Positions 29,031 through 38,030 of a stretch of DNA of 40,269 nucleotides are shown in pieces. The notes under the pieces are model-generated. The model did no database searches, was not told where the DNA came from, and saw nothing but the letters and a program-made list of their open reading frames with translations. The translations under genes and the position numbers were made by a program. Each line of letters starts with the position of its first letter. Position 1 is the stretch's first letter. Origin of the DNA: an uncultured bacterium (GTDB lineage: Bacteria > Bacillota > Clostridia > Lachnospirales > Lachnospiraceae); assembly GCA_937893485.1 (NCBI GenBank), contig CALBJL010000017.1, positions 1-40,269 on the forward strand, given 5' to 3'.

Positions 29031-31730
29031 TCAATGCGTGCCCCAGCTCTCATAGTCCGTGTGCAGGTTCCGCCAGATGTCAAAGAACAGACAATCGCCG
29101 TCTGCAAACGAATAGGTGTGTCCCATCCGGTCTGTCCGCACGTGTGAAAAGCCCTGCATCTGCCACATATTACAATATCCCTGTCGGCTATTGGACGCAT
29201 TTTCATAGCTCAGATGCGCCGCGCCTGCGCGATCCGGATACGAGCGCAGCTCAAAGCTCACGAGCAGATAACCATCTCTGTAAAAAATCGGTGCGCTCTG
29301 GCTGATTCTCCCGCCATGGCTGCGGATATATGCATCCAGATCAATGTCCGCATCCACAATCCGCACATCTGCCGGAAGCTGATACTCGCTGTCCCAGATC
29401 TGTAACGACTGCGCACAGATCAACGGATCTGCGACATTCCGCTCATAGACACCGGCAAATCTCCGATTTGCAGCCGAAAATACAAGTTTTGGACAAACCT
29501 CCGTCAGATCCTCTTTGCGGTACAAACGCACCTGCCTGCGTTCTGCACCATCTCCCGAAACATGATAATAAGTAGGAACACCTACGATCTGTGCTTGTGT
29601 GCCACACATATCTCCGATCGTTTTGAGCCGGAGCTTTATCCGGTATCCCAACCCGACTGCGCCTGCCGTCGGATTATACGGATGATCCCCCGGCAAAACC
29701 GGAAAAATACCGCTTGTCAGCCGCGCGGATAATAGCCCTCCGTCCGCATCCTTTCTGCCGATCCAGAAAAACGTCTGCTTTTTCGTCCCATCCGCCGCAT
29801 AAAACACGCTGCGCCACCTCGGATAATCAACAATATCCGTGATCGCGAGATCATACATCCGCCCAACCACCGTCACGGTCAACTCATCATACGCTCCGTA
29901 TTCCGACAATTCCAGATTTGACAGATAGCCGTTTTGGTCAATCCCGCCATGCACCGCAGATGCATTTTTTGCGATCGTCCGGTATCGGATGCGATAATCG
30001 CCTTCCCGCACACCGACCGGAAGATCAAACGTCTGCCTGCCCTCCGGCAGATCGATCCACGCATTTGGCGGACAGCTCGTATCGCCCACATAGACCGTGA
30101 ACGGAAACCAGATCTGGCGTCGTCCGACGTACTTTTTATAATCTCGGTTTCCATAGCCCGGCGCGTCCCGATGTGTACCTTGCGTCGAAATGCCGACCGT
30201 AAAGGAACGCCCCAGTATCAATGACAGATACTTCGTCGGTACGACCTGCTGATTGTGTTCGATATCATCCGTGATACCTCCTTTGCAGGCGACCGGTGTG
30301 TGTACGGTCACATCATTGACCTGTCTGACCGCCTTCCGCCTGCTGCCTGTTCCGTATAGACTCCGATAGACCGCCCACGCATCTGTCTGATAATGGTCGT
30401 TCCGCCTTGTATGCGGGATCACAAGCTCCTGCGTGCGAAAAGACTGCAGACGCGCGCCCTTCTGGTATACCGGACCGGGTGTTTCCCGATACACATACCC
30501 ATCTCTCAATATGATCTCCCCATCGATCCCGAAACGGTCATTGCGCACGCGCACATCCCCCGCCAACTCTTCCGCAATCTGCTGTAGCTGTTCCATCGTC
30601 AGGCAGCTTCCCTCCGAGACATCTCCACCGTACACGCTGCCCGAAGCCTGCGGAAGCTCCATATATCCGTCCTGATCACGCCGCAGATCGACCTTTACCG
30701 TATACAAATCACCGCATTCCACAGCACCTTCCGGCAACGCCTCATTTTCCACGCGCACGCGCTCCAGCGTATAGATCTTGAGATCCCTGATCCGGTAATA
30801 GGAATACGGCCGCTGCACATACAGCGTCATCTGGGTCTGGTAACTGCCCTTTGCCGGTCCATCCTCCGTCATATAAGTATAGGTATAAGTCACATTCAAC
30901 GTGACCGGAACCGTTACCAGCCCATGATAATGTCTCAACATACACTCATAAAAATACTTTTGCAGCGAACCGCCCACCACGACCGGTTCTCCGGTCGGGA
31001 TCGCCTGCACCACATCAAATACAGGCTCTGCAAACGGCGCCGCGCGGATAGACACCTCATTTTGCGCACATTCCTCCTTTCCATAGACCAGCCGGATCTC
31101 ATCCACCTGCTCAATATCCTCCGGCTGCTCGATCATGTCCGGAATCGCCGGAAAATAGACCTCCTTGTTAAAATGTGTGCGCAGCCTTTCAGAATCCGCC
31201 CAATTTCTGGCATTCATGATCCCGTCCACCGTAGTATAGACCTCTCCGTGCAACGCGCCGTCTGCATCGATCCAGCCGAGCGCCCTGCCATCCTCGACAA
31301 CCGTCATGACCGCATCCAGATAAACCATCCCGCCCCGCTGATAGAGCTCGGTCTGCCAGTCAGCTGATGCCTCCCCGATCCGCGCAAAGATCTCGTCCTT
31401 ATCACAGAAAAAACGGGTATAAACATAGTCGCTGTCCTCCGGGTCTGTATAGGAGACTCCCTCCTGTGTCAGCCGGATACGGGCGCGTGCACGCGCCGGA
31501 ACTACTCCCTGCCAGCGCTTGATTGTCCATCCGATCGTGCGGTATTTTACGCCGCCGGTCGCCCGTTTATCATGTGTAGTCATTTGTAAATTTCCGTAGG
31601 AATCAAATCTCAGAACTTCCTGATATAAGTCCGATGCGGCAGCCGTCCCGCAAAACAGCAGACAGACCGCGAGCAGGATACCGCCCACCGCCGCGGACAT
31701 GCGTCCGGATCCCGGACGATGTTTGTTCAT
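29031..31730 (-). CDS. Large secreted protein of unknown function
   Basis: An 899-residue exported protein with a signal peptide (MNKHRPGSGR then a hydrophobic core ending TAAASD). The second ATG (31730) is chosen, 8 nt after GGGAGG. The mature part is beta-rich, with many Tyr/Asp/Arg and repeated short strands, no C-terminal sorting motif, and no catalytic motif I recognise. It could belong to a DUF of clostridial surface proteins (DUF5704 comes to mind, unverified). It runs against spmB (40 nt apart) and is divergent from a DUF885 peptidase, so it is probably a single-gene transcript. Confidence 0.75.
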   Translation of the reverse strand: MNKHRPGSGRMSAAVGGILLAVCLLFCGTAAASDLYQEVLRFDSYGNLQMTTHDKRATGGVKYRTIGWTIKRWQGVVPARARARIRLTQEGVSYTDPEDSDYVYTRFFCDKDEIFARIGEASADWQTELYQRGGMVYLDAVMTVVEDGRALGWIDADGALHGEVYTTVDGIMNARNWADSERLRTHFNKEVYFPAIPDMIEQPEDIEQVDEIRLVYGKEECAQNEVSIRAAPFAEPVFDVVQAIPTGEPVVVGGSLQKYFYECMLRHYHGLVTVPVTLNVTYTYTYMTEDGPAKGSYQTQMTLYVQRPYSYYRIRDLKIYTLERVRVENEALPEGAVECGDLYTVKVDLRRDQDGYMELPQASGSVYGGDVSEGSCLTMEQLQQIAEELAGDVRVRNDRFGIDGEIILRDGYVYRETPGPVYQKGARLQSFRTQELVIPHTRRNDHYQTDAWAVYRSLYGTGSRRKAVRQVNDVTVHTPVACKGGITDDIEHNQQVVPTKYLSLILGRSFTVGISTQGTHRDAPGYGNRDYKKYVGRRQIWFPFTVYVGDTSCPPNAWIDLPEGRQTFDLPVGVREGDYRIRYRTIAKNASAVHGGIDQNGYLSNLELSEYGAYDELTVTVVGRMYDLAITDIVDYPRWRSVFYAADGTKKQTFFWIGRKDADGGLLSARLTSGIFPVLPGDHPYNPTAGAVGLGYRIKLRLKTIGDMCGTQAQIVGVPTYYHVSGDGAERRQVRLYRKEDLTEVCPKLVFSAANRRFAGVYERNVADPLICAQSLQIWDSEYQLPADVRIVDADIDLDAYIRSHGGRISQSAPIFYRDGYLLVSFELRSYPDRAGAAHLSYENASNSRQGYCNMWQMQGFSHVRTDRMGHTYSFADGDCLFFDIWRNLHTDYESWGTH

Positions 31731-31745
31731 GTACATCTCCTCCCT

Positions 31746-31870
31746 CTACTTTTTTATTCATAGGTAATTGCAAAACGATATTAAAACGTATTGTCCGATG
31801 CCAAAACAGTAGCAGCGCGAGCTGCGACCTCTTGTCATAGTTTCGCAAACGCCTACTTTTTTATACATAG
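31746..31870. repeat. 18-bp direct repeat pair in a divergent gap
   Basis: CTACTTTTTTATTCATAG (31746-31763) recurs as CTACTTTTTTATACATAG (31853-31870), 17 of 18 identical, 107 nt apart, in the gap between the large secreted protein and the DUF885 gene. The first copy lies just upstream of the secreted protein's ribosome site. A GCAGC-GCGA-GCTGC hairpin lies between them. It may be a duplicated regulatory site. Confidence 0.45.
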
Positions 31871-31958
31871 TACAAGGATTCGACACATAGAATCTAAAGA
31901 CATAAGAATTAGGGTTTCATTTTAGCATAGTCTCAGGGAAAGGGCAATCATCAAAGCC

Positions 31959-33776
31959 ATGATCGAAGAAAAAAAGATATTTGAAAAATGGATGGATAAC
32001 AAAATCAAGTGGGAGCTCCGGCTGCTGAGTCTGGGACTATGCATTGCCATACTCTTTACCTGCGGTATGTCCGCTTTTTCCTCCATACAAGCGAAAAAGC
32101 AGCCGGACTTTTCCTCCTACACACAGCTTTTGTTTCAGGAGCAGCTCGCCTCGGATACGCTCTCTCTGCATTATACGCTCGCAGATCCGGCAAACTACGG
32201 CATTGAGGACTATGAAGTCTCCCTCGGCTCGCTCTCCGAAGCAGACCGTTTTGCCACCCGCCTGTCATGCGAAAACATCAAAGCCGCCCTGCAGCAGTAT
32301 GACTATGATGGACTTCCGATGAACGACCGCCTGACCTATGACATCGTCAGCTACTCGCTCGACCAGAATCTCAGAGGGTGCAGCTATTATGATTACGAAG
32401 AACCGCTGAATGCCATCAGCGGTGTACAGGCAGAGCTGCCGATTCTGCTCGCAGAATATACGTTCCGCAGCCGCGCGGATGTGGAAGACTATCTCACGCT
32501 GATCGATAGCGCGCCATCCTATTTTTCGCAGATCGTAGACTTTGAGGAACGCAAATCCGCCAAGGGGCTGTTTATGCCATCCTTCGCGGCGAATGCCATC
32601 GCAAATCAGATCACCTCGCTCATCACCGAGCCATCCTTCAACTGCCTGCGGGAGACCTTTCCGGACAAACTGCAGCAGGTTGCAGAACTCACCTCAGACG
32701 ATCGCGTGAACTATCTGCGCGAGCATGATGCGCTGATCGAGGGCAGCCTGATCCCTGCCTACAAATCACTGCGTGAATGTCTCGTCCGTCTGCGCGATAC
32801 CGCCATACATGACGGCGGTCTCTGCCAGCTCCCGGATGGCGACGACTACTATGCCTATCTCGTCCAGAGATCCACGGCAAGCACACGCACAGTCGATGAA
32901 CTAAATGAAATGATTGCATCAAAAAGACAATCAAATCTGTCTCAATTAGCAAAAATAATCAGATCAAACCCAGATATTTTGTCTCAAATGTCCGCATCGG
33001 CTCACGTGAACCTCACGTGGAACACACCTGAGCAGATGGTCGAACACTTAAAGGATTGCATGAGCGCCGACTTTCCGCAGGCGCCGGAGCATACCTATGA
33101 GATCAAAACGGTAGAACCATCGATGCAGTCATTTCTCTCACCCGCGTTCTACCTGACCGCACCTATGGATGACCCGAACGAAAACAATATCTACATCAAC
33201 CCCGCATATGAACGCTCCGACCTCGAACTGTTTACCACACTTGCACACGAGGGCTATCCCGGACATTTATATGAGACGGTATTTTCCTACGAACAGGAGC
33301 TCTCCCCCCTGCGCCACATCATGTCCTTTGGCGGATACACGGAAGGCTGGGCAACCTACGTGGAAATGTGTTCGTATGACTACGCCGGACTCGACCCGGA
33401 GCTCGCCCGCGCGCTGCAGCTCAACGCAGCCGCCACACTTAGCCTTTACGCATCAATCGACATCGGCATCCACCACGAGGGATGGGATCGCGACATCGTA
33501 CTCGAATTTCTCTCCGACTACGGGATCACCTCCGTGGAAACCGCCGACCACGTATATGAGCTTGTCGTAGAGACTCCCGCGAACTACTTAAAATATTATG
33601 TCGGCTACCTCGAATTTCTCGAACTAAAAAAAGATGCCATGTTCCGATACGGCTCTGATTACAATGACAAAGCATTTCATCAGGCATTGCTCGCGATCGG
33701 GCCTGCACCTTTTTCGATTATTAAAAACTATCTGCCGTTGTATTACCCTCAGGCTTCTGCATCCAGCAACGCCTGA
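31959..33776 (+). CDS. Membrane-anchored DUF885 family metallopeptidase
   Basis: A 605-residue protein of the DUF885 family, zinc peptidase-like enzymes often exported. One N-terminal membrane helix (about 21-40, LRLLSLGLCIAILFTCGMS) would anchor it outside the cell. The zinc motif is LAHEGYPGHLYE at about 425-436 and GGYTEGWATYVE supplies the distal Glu at about 455-466. The C-terminal PANYLKYYVGYLEFLELKKDA is also typical. No strong ribosome site precedes the first ATG. The 3' end overlaps the convergent rsmI gene by 28 nt. Confidence 0.85.
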   Translation: MIEEKKIFEKWMDNKIKWELRLLSLGLCIAILFTCGMSAFSSIQAKKQPDFSSYTQLLFQEQLASDTLSLHYTLADPANYGIEDYEVSLGSLSEADRFATRLSCENIKAALQQYDYDGLPMNDRLTYDIVSYSLDQNLRGCSYYDYEEPLNAISGVQAELPILLAEYTFRSRADVEDYLTLIDSAPSYFSQIVDFEERKSAKGLFMPSFAANAIANQITSLITEPSFNCLRETFPDKLQQVAELTSDDRVNYLREHDALIEGSLIPAYKSLRECLVRLRDTAIHDGGLCQLPDGDDYYAYLVQRSTASTRTVDELNEMIASKRQSNLSQLAKIIRSNPDILSQMSASAHVNLTWNTPEQMVEHLKDCMSADFPQAPEHTYEIKTVEPSMQSFLSPAFYLTAPMDDPNENNIYINPAYERSDLELFTTLAHEGYPGHLYETVFSYEQELSPLRHIMSFGGYTEGWATYVEMCSYDYAGLDPELARALQLNAAATLSLYASIDIGIHHEGWDRDIVLEFLSDYGITSVETADHVYELVVETPANYLKYYVGYLEFLELKKDAMFRYGSDYNDKAFHQALLAIGPAPFSIIKNYLPLYYPQASASSNA

Positions 33777-34609
33777 TAGACCTCCCGCTTGGAGATACCC
33801 CGATCCCTGGCGACCAGCTTCATCGCCTCTTTTCTGGGTATATCCTGCGCCTCGTAGATCGCCATATGTTCATCGATCGTCATCTGCTCCCAAGCGCGCT
33901 GCGATTCGGCCTCCAGTTCACGACGGTCTTTACCTTCTACTACAAGGACATATTCTCCGCGAGGTTCATTGTCTTTATAATATAATAAGACATCATCCAA
34001 TGTCGTTTTCTGAACATCTTCATATTTCTTCGTGAGCTCTCTGCACAGCGAGATCGACCGGTTTCCAAGTGTCTCACGTAACTGCGTGAGCGTCGCGATC
34101 AGGTGATGCGGCGCTTCGTAGAGAATGATCGTGCGTGTCTCGTCCTTTAATTCCTCGAGCACCTTTGCCCGCTCCTTTTTCTCCCGCGGCAAAAAAGCCT
34201 CAAACGCGAATCTCCGCGTCTGCTGCCCCGACATCGTAAGCGCCGTGATACATGCCGCCGCACCGGGCAGCGATGTCACGGACATGCCCTCCTCAAGTGC
34301 GATCCGCACGAGATCCTCTCCGGGATCAGAAATCCCCGGCGTGCCCGCATCCGTGATCAGCGCAATATTTTTCCCCTGCCGCAGCTGATCCACAAGCTGA
34401 TAGGCTTTCTCGATCTTATTATATTCATGATAACTCGTCATCGGTGTATGGATCTCAAAATGGTTTAACAGCTTTATGGAATTTCTCGTATCCTCGGCTG
34501 CGATCAGATCCACTTCCTTTAACGTGCGCAGCACGCGGTACGTGATGTCCTCGAGATTTCCGATCGGTGTCGCACATAAATATAGCGTTCCTCTAGTATC
34601 CATAAACAT
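33749..34609 (-). CDS. rsmI: 16S rRNA (cytidine(1402)-2'-O)-methyltransferase
   Basis: RsmI methylates the ribose of C1402 in the ribosomal P site. The 286-residue protein shows the tetrapyrrole-methylase-fold signatures LYLCATPIGNLEDITYR, AEDTRNS, ITDAGTPGISDPGEDLV and SLPGAAACITALTMSG, plus FLPREKKERAKVL. GGAGG lies 9 nt before the ATG at 34609, which overlaps trmN6 by 17 nt. It is the last gene of the gmk-like operon and overlaps the DUF885 gene tail to tail. Confidence 0.94.
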   Translation of the reverse strand: MFMDTRGTLYLCATPIGNLEDITYRVLRTLKEVDLIAAEDTRNSIKLLNHFEIHTPMTSYHEYNKIEKAYQLVDQLRQGKNIALITDAGTPGISDPGEDLVRIALEEGMSVTSLPGAAACITALTMSGQQTRRFAFEAFLPREKKERAKVLEELKDETRTIILYEAPHHLIATLTQLRETLGNRSISLCRELTKKYEDVQKTTLDDVLLYYKDNEPRGEYVLVVEGKDRRELEAESQRAWEQMTIDEHMAIYEAQDIPRKEAMKLVARDRGISKREVYQALLDAEA

Positions 34610-35408
34610 CTGTGATCTCCTCCGTGTAGATTCCGGGTTCTTTGAAAATAATGAGCGGCTTTTCCACTGTCAGTCTGGCATTTCCGCCGCGCAGGCCCTC
34701 GATGAGCACCATGTTCGGCTCTTTATCCGCAAATGGATAGACCAGCCGCATGCGCTTTGGCTCGATCCCGTACTGATGCATCAGACAGCAGATCTCGACG
34801 AGCCGGAACGGGCGGTGCACCATGTACATCCTGCCTCTGGGTCTTAGCAGCTTTGCACTCTGGGCGACAACATCCTCTAACGTACAGCAGATCTCATGTC
34901 TGGCGACCGTCTTTGCCTCATTCGCATTCTGCAGACCATGCTGACCGATCATATATGGCGGATTGGTCGTGATTACATCAAAAGAAGATGCTCCAAACAA
35001 TGTCGAAGCATCCTTGATATCACCGGTTACAATGTCGATCTTTTCCTCCAGACCATTATAGGCGACGCTGCGCCGCGCCATATCAGCGCTCTCCTGCTGC
35101 AGCTCCAGTCCGGTAAAATGCAATCCCTTCGTTTTCGCCTCCAGCAGAATCGGGATAATGCCCGTTCCTGTTCCAAGATCAAGCACCCGCTCATTTGGCT
35201 TCACCTGTGCAAAACCGGATAACAGCACCGCATCCATGCCAAAGCAGAACCGTTTCGGATCCTGAATGATCCGGTATCCGTTCCGCTCCAGATCATCCAG
35301 TCGCTCACCCGGTTTTAACAGATCCGTATTATTTGCCCTCTGTGGAGGGTTTTTCTGCTCCACGATTTGCTCTGTCCCCACGATCTGCGCGATCCTTTCC
35401 ATTTCCAT
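34593..35408 (-). CDS. tRNA1(Val) A37 N6-methyltransferase-like protein (YabB/TrmN6)
   Basis: A class I SAM-dependent methyltransferase: VLDLGTGTGIIPILLEAK at about 82-99, and the adenine-N6 signature NPPYM at about 150-154. The core (ERLDDLERNGYRIIQ...FCFGMDAVLLSGF) begins near residue 34; the first ~30 residues are not family-like and overlap the 3' end of yaaT by 80 nt. No ATG near the core has a ribosome site, so the true start is uncertain and may be non-standard, close to the yaaT stop. Gene order yaaT-yabB-rsmI matches Bacillus. Confidence 0.85.
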   Translation of the reverse strand: MEMERIAQIVGTEQIVEQKNPPQRANNTDLLKPGERLDDLERNGYRIIQDPKRFCFGMDAVLLSGFAQVKPNERVLDLGTGTGIIPILLEAKTKGLHFTGLELQQESADMARRSVAYNGLEEKIDIVTGDIKDASTLFGASSFDVITTNPPYMIGQHGLQNANEAKTVARHEICCTLEDVVAQSAKLLRPRGRMYMVHRPFRLVEICCLMHQYGIEPKRMRLVYPFADKEPNMVLIEGLRGGNARLTVEKPLIIFKEPGIYTEEITDVYGY

Positions 35409-36570
35409 TTACATTTACATTTGCATTTCCATTACCGTTCATATTTCCACGGTCTCTGCCGCCGCGATTCCTGCGCTCGCGGTTTTGGTTTTTATTATTA
35501 CTATAGTTGTTATTGTTATGATTGCGGTCGCGATCCTTCTTTTCCCGCGGCTCGCGATTTTCGCGGTTCTCACGGTTTTCCCGATTTTCACGATTTTCAC
35601 GGTTATCGCGGCGGTTCTGATCCCGCTCGCGGCGATCCCTTCCGTCACGCTTTTCGCGTTCTCTGCCTTCCGGCTTGCGGTCTACAGACTCTGTATGGTC
35701 ATCCTCCAGCGCCGACAGCTCTTTCAGCTCCTTGGAAGAAACCTTCGTATTCTTCTTGCGCGGGTGGAATTTCAGCTCTTCCACATCATATTCCCGCAGC
35801 TCCTTCTCGTCATCGACTTCCACTAGCACCTTCACCTTCTGGCGGAGCACATTCACACTTTGCACCTCACCGACTGCACCATCCACGGCTGTCACCGCAT
35901 CACCGATGCCCGGCAGGCGGCTGTTCAGATACTCATATGTCTCCTGCTCATTTTTCAGACAGCACATCAGTCTGCCACAGACACCGGAGATCTTGGTCGG
36001 GTTCAGGGACAAATTCTGCTCCTTTGCCATCTTGATCGATACCGGAACGAAATCGGACAGATACGAACAGCAGCACAGCTCCCGTCCGCAGATACCGATG
36101 CCTCCGAGCATCTTTGTCTCATCCCTGACACCGATCTGGCGCAACTCGATACGGGTGCGGAATACACCCGCAAGATCCTTGACAAGCTCCCTAAAATCGA
36201 TTCTGCCATCCGCCGTAAAATAGAACAACAGCTTGTTACTGTCAAATGTATACTCTGCCTGCACGAGCTTCATCTCCAGCCCATGCTTGGCGATCTTCTC
36301 CTGGCAGGTCTTGTATGCACTCTTTTCGCGCTCCTTGTTGCGCTGTACCGTCTTATCATCCTCCTCGGTCGCAACGCGGATCACCGGTTTTAACGGCTGT
36401 ACGACCGTATCGTCCTCCACCTCGCGCGGAGCGATCAGTACGGTTCCGTACTCGATACCTCTGGCAGTCTCGACGATCGCATGGTCACCCGCCTGCATCT
36501 CGAGATCCTTCGGATCGAAATAATATATTTTCCCCGCATTGCGGAAACGAATTCCTACTATTTTTATCAT
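35329..36570 (-). CDS. PSP1-domain protein YaaT (RicT)
   Basis: In Bacillus YaaT joins YlbF and YmcA in a complex with FeS clusters that affects sporulation phosphorelay and RNase Y. The 413-residue protein has the PSP1 domain (GKIYYFDPKDLEMQAGDHAIVETARGIEYGTV near the N-terminus) and the Cys-rich GICGRELCCCSYL and GVCGRLMCCLKNE at about 167-205, candidate FeS ligands. The last ~120 residues are a basic low-complexity tail with NRE repeats, then Asn/Gly/Arg runs, much longer than in Bacillus. It starts 1 nt after the holB stop codon. Confidence 0.92.
   Translation of the reverse strand: MIKIVGIRFRNAGKIYYFDPKDLEMQAGDHAIVETARGIEYGTVLIAPREVEDDTVVQPLKPVIRVATEEDDKTVQRNKEREKSAYKTCQEKIAKHGLEMKLVQAEYTFDSNKLLFYFTADGRIDFRELVKDLAGVFRTRIELRQIGVRDETKMLGGIGICGRELCCCSYLSDFVPVSIKMAKEQNLSLNPTKISGVCGRLMCCLKNEQETYEYLNSRLPGIGDAVTAVDGAVGEVQSVNVLRQKVKVLVEVDDEKELREYDVEELKFHPRKKNTKVSSKELKELSALEDDHTESVDRKPEGREREKRDGRDRRERDQNRRDNRENRENRENRENRENREPREKKDRDRNHNNNNYSNNKNQNRERRNRGGRDRGNMNGNGNANVNVNGNGKDRADRGDRANRGAEKPSTEGK
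35551..35604 (-). repeat. Six 9-bp repeats encoding Asn-Arg-Glu in yaaT
   Basis: Six in-frame 9-bp units of the form AA(C/T)CG(T/C/G)GA(A/G) encode six NRE triplets; synonymous differences show the array is not brand new. It precedes a second simple region of GGAAAT-like hexamers (about 35398-35445) coding Asn-Gly/Val/Ala pairs. Such arrays can change length by slippage without breaking the frame. Confidence 0.85.
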
Positions 36571-36571
36571 G

Positions 36572-37561
36572 TTAATTCTCCTTTAATGTCAACAGCAGCA
36601 GCTCGATCACAAGGTCGAAGTTCACGTTTGCGTTCAGGCGCGTCTTTGCCTTATCCAGTCCGTTCAGCTTGCACTCGATCCCGTGATAAGAGGACGTATT
36701 CGCCTGCTTTTTGATCTCGTACACTTCATCCTTAAAGATCAGACCGTTTACATCTGCTGTTGCCTTATATAACAATACATCCCGATACCAGATCATCAGT
36801 ATATCGAAAAAGTCGTTGATCTCCAGCTTGTACTCGCTGACATGCTTCACCGCACCGATCATTTCAGACAGCTCAATGTCACCGATCCGCTTCACCAGCT
36901 GCAGCGCCGCATCCTTGATCTCGTTAAAATGTGCGGACGAAGCCAGCGCGATTGCTTTTCCCACGACACCCTGTGAAAACGCCACACACACATCTGCCTG
37001 ATAATCCACGACACCGCAGGATTTCATGAGATATGTCTTTAATTTATCTTCGGACACCGGCTTTAAGTCTAAACGAATGCATCTGGACAGAATTGTCGGC
37101 AAAAATGTGTCCGCATTGGTTGTGAGAAGCAGGATCACCCCATACGCCGGAGGCTCCTCAATCGTCTTTAACAGCGCATTCTGCGCCTGCACATTCATTT
37201 TCTCAGCTTCATCCACAATATAGATTTTATAAGGACTGCTGTAAGGCTTTACCGCAATATCCTGATTGACCTGTACACGGATATCATCCACGCCGATCGT
37301 ATTCGGTTTTTCATGCTGTACATAGATAATATCCGGCTGGTTGTGCGACTGCGCCTGCTTGCACGAATGACAAGTACCACACGGCTCCACGCCCTTTTTC
37401 TCACACTGCAAAGCACTCGCAAACGCCTCTGCAATCATCATTTTTCCTGCCGCCTGCGGCGCGTTCAGAATGTAGGCATGGCTCACCTTATCCATGCGGA
37501 TTGCATTTTGCAGATGCTCGATCACCTGTTCATTTCCCAATATATCCGAAAAAGCTGCCAT
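36572..37561 (-). CDS. holB: DNA polymerase III delta' subunit
   Basis: A clamp-loader AAA+ subunit of 329 residues. N-terminal SHAYILNAPQAAGKMMIAEAFA has the Walker A-like loop, and the zinc Cys set is CGTCHSC with the preceding CEKKG Cys. KIYIVDEAEKMNVQAQNALLKTIEEPP is the Walker B/sensor region, followed by TILSRC, the clamp-loader SRC motif. It lies between yaaR and yaaT, as in Bacillus. Confidence 0.92.
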   Translation of the reverse strand: MAAFSDILGNEQVIEHLQNAIRMDKVSHAYILNAPQAAGKMMIAEAFASALQCEKKGVEPCGTCHSCKQAQSHNQPDIIYVQHEKPNTIGVDDIRVQVNQDIAVKPYSSPYKIYIVDEAEKMNVQAQNALLKTIEEPPAYGVILLLTTNADTFLPTILSRCIRLDLKPVSEDKLKTYLMKSCGVVDYQADVCVAFSQGVVGKAIALASSAHFNEIKDAALQLVKRIGDIELSEMIGAVKHVSEYKLEINDFFDILMIWYRDVLLYKATADVNGLIFKDEVYEIKKQANTSSYHGIECKLNGLDKAKTRLNANVNFDLVIELLLLTLKEN

Positions 37562-37571
37562 ACGTGCCTCC

Positions 37572-38030
37572 TTACGTTAAAATATCCAGCAGCAGACCCT
37601 CGATCTCTCCGATCCTGCTGAGAATGTCGATCTGATTCTTTTCGTCCTCAACCAGCTCCTGTGCCAGTTCATCCAGATTCTGGTCAATGAGCCGGATGAT
37701 GCCGTACACACGATGCCGTCCCCGATGATCGAGGAAATTCTCTCTGGAAAACTTGTGCGAACGATTCACGATCTCGTTCAGAAAATCCTTGATCAGTCCG
37801 CGGTAACGCTTCATTTCGCGAATATCCATATGCCGTGCGATCAGTTTTCCCTGAACGTTAATGTCCTGTAACATGCGTTCAACCTTCGCCTGAAGATCCG
37901 CATCCGCGATCGCACTGGTCAACGTAAAGCGAAAACTGTCATCGACCGGCTGTGTTTGATTTGTCTGGTTCACGGACGACAGCGGTGTCGTCTCATTTAC
38001 TCTAAAATTATCCATCTGATTATCCGTCAC
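37572..38030 (-). CDS. YaaR family protein (DUF327)
   Basis: This 152-residue helical protein matches the YaaR/DUF327 family found between tmk and holB in Firmicutes; its function is unknown. The first ~30 residues are polar and disordered, followed by LTSAIADADLQAKVERMLQDINVQGKLIARHMDIREMKRYRGLIKDFLNEIV. The start is uncertain: the GTG at 38030 sits directly against AGGTGA, while the ATG at 38015 (MDNFRVNETT) is 17 nt away. It directly abuts the gmk-like gene stop. Confidence 0.82.
   Translation of the reverse strand: MTDNQMDNFRVNETTPLSSVNQTNQTQPVDDSFRFTLTSAIADADLQAKVERMLQDINVQGKLIARHMDIREMKRYRGLIKDFLNEIVNRSHKFSRENFLDHRGRHRVYGIIRLIDQNLDELAQELVEDEKNQIDILSRIGEIEGLLLDILT

Noticed and set aside
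35360..35610. CRISPR-like short repeats in the yaaT tail
   Set aside because: Units are 6-9 bp, contiguous without spacers and in frame with a protein repeat.
34896..36523. Long plus-strand frames opposite trmN6 and yaaT
   Set aside because: They mirror the repetitive coding of yaaT on the other strand; yaaT has the conserved Cys motifs and operon context.
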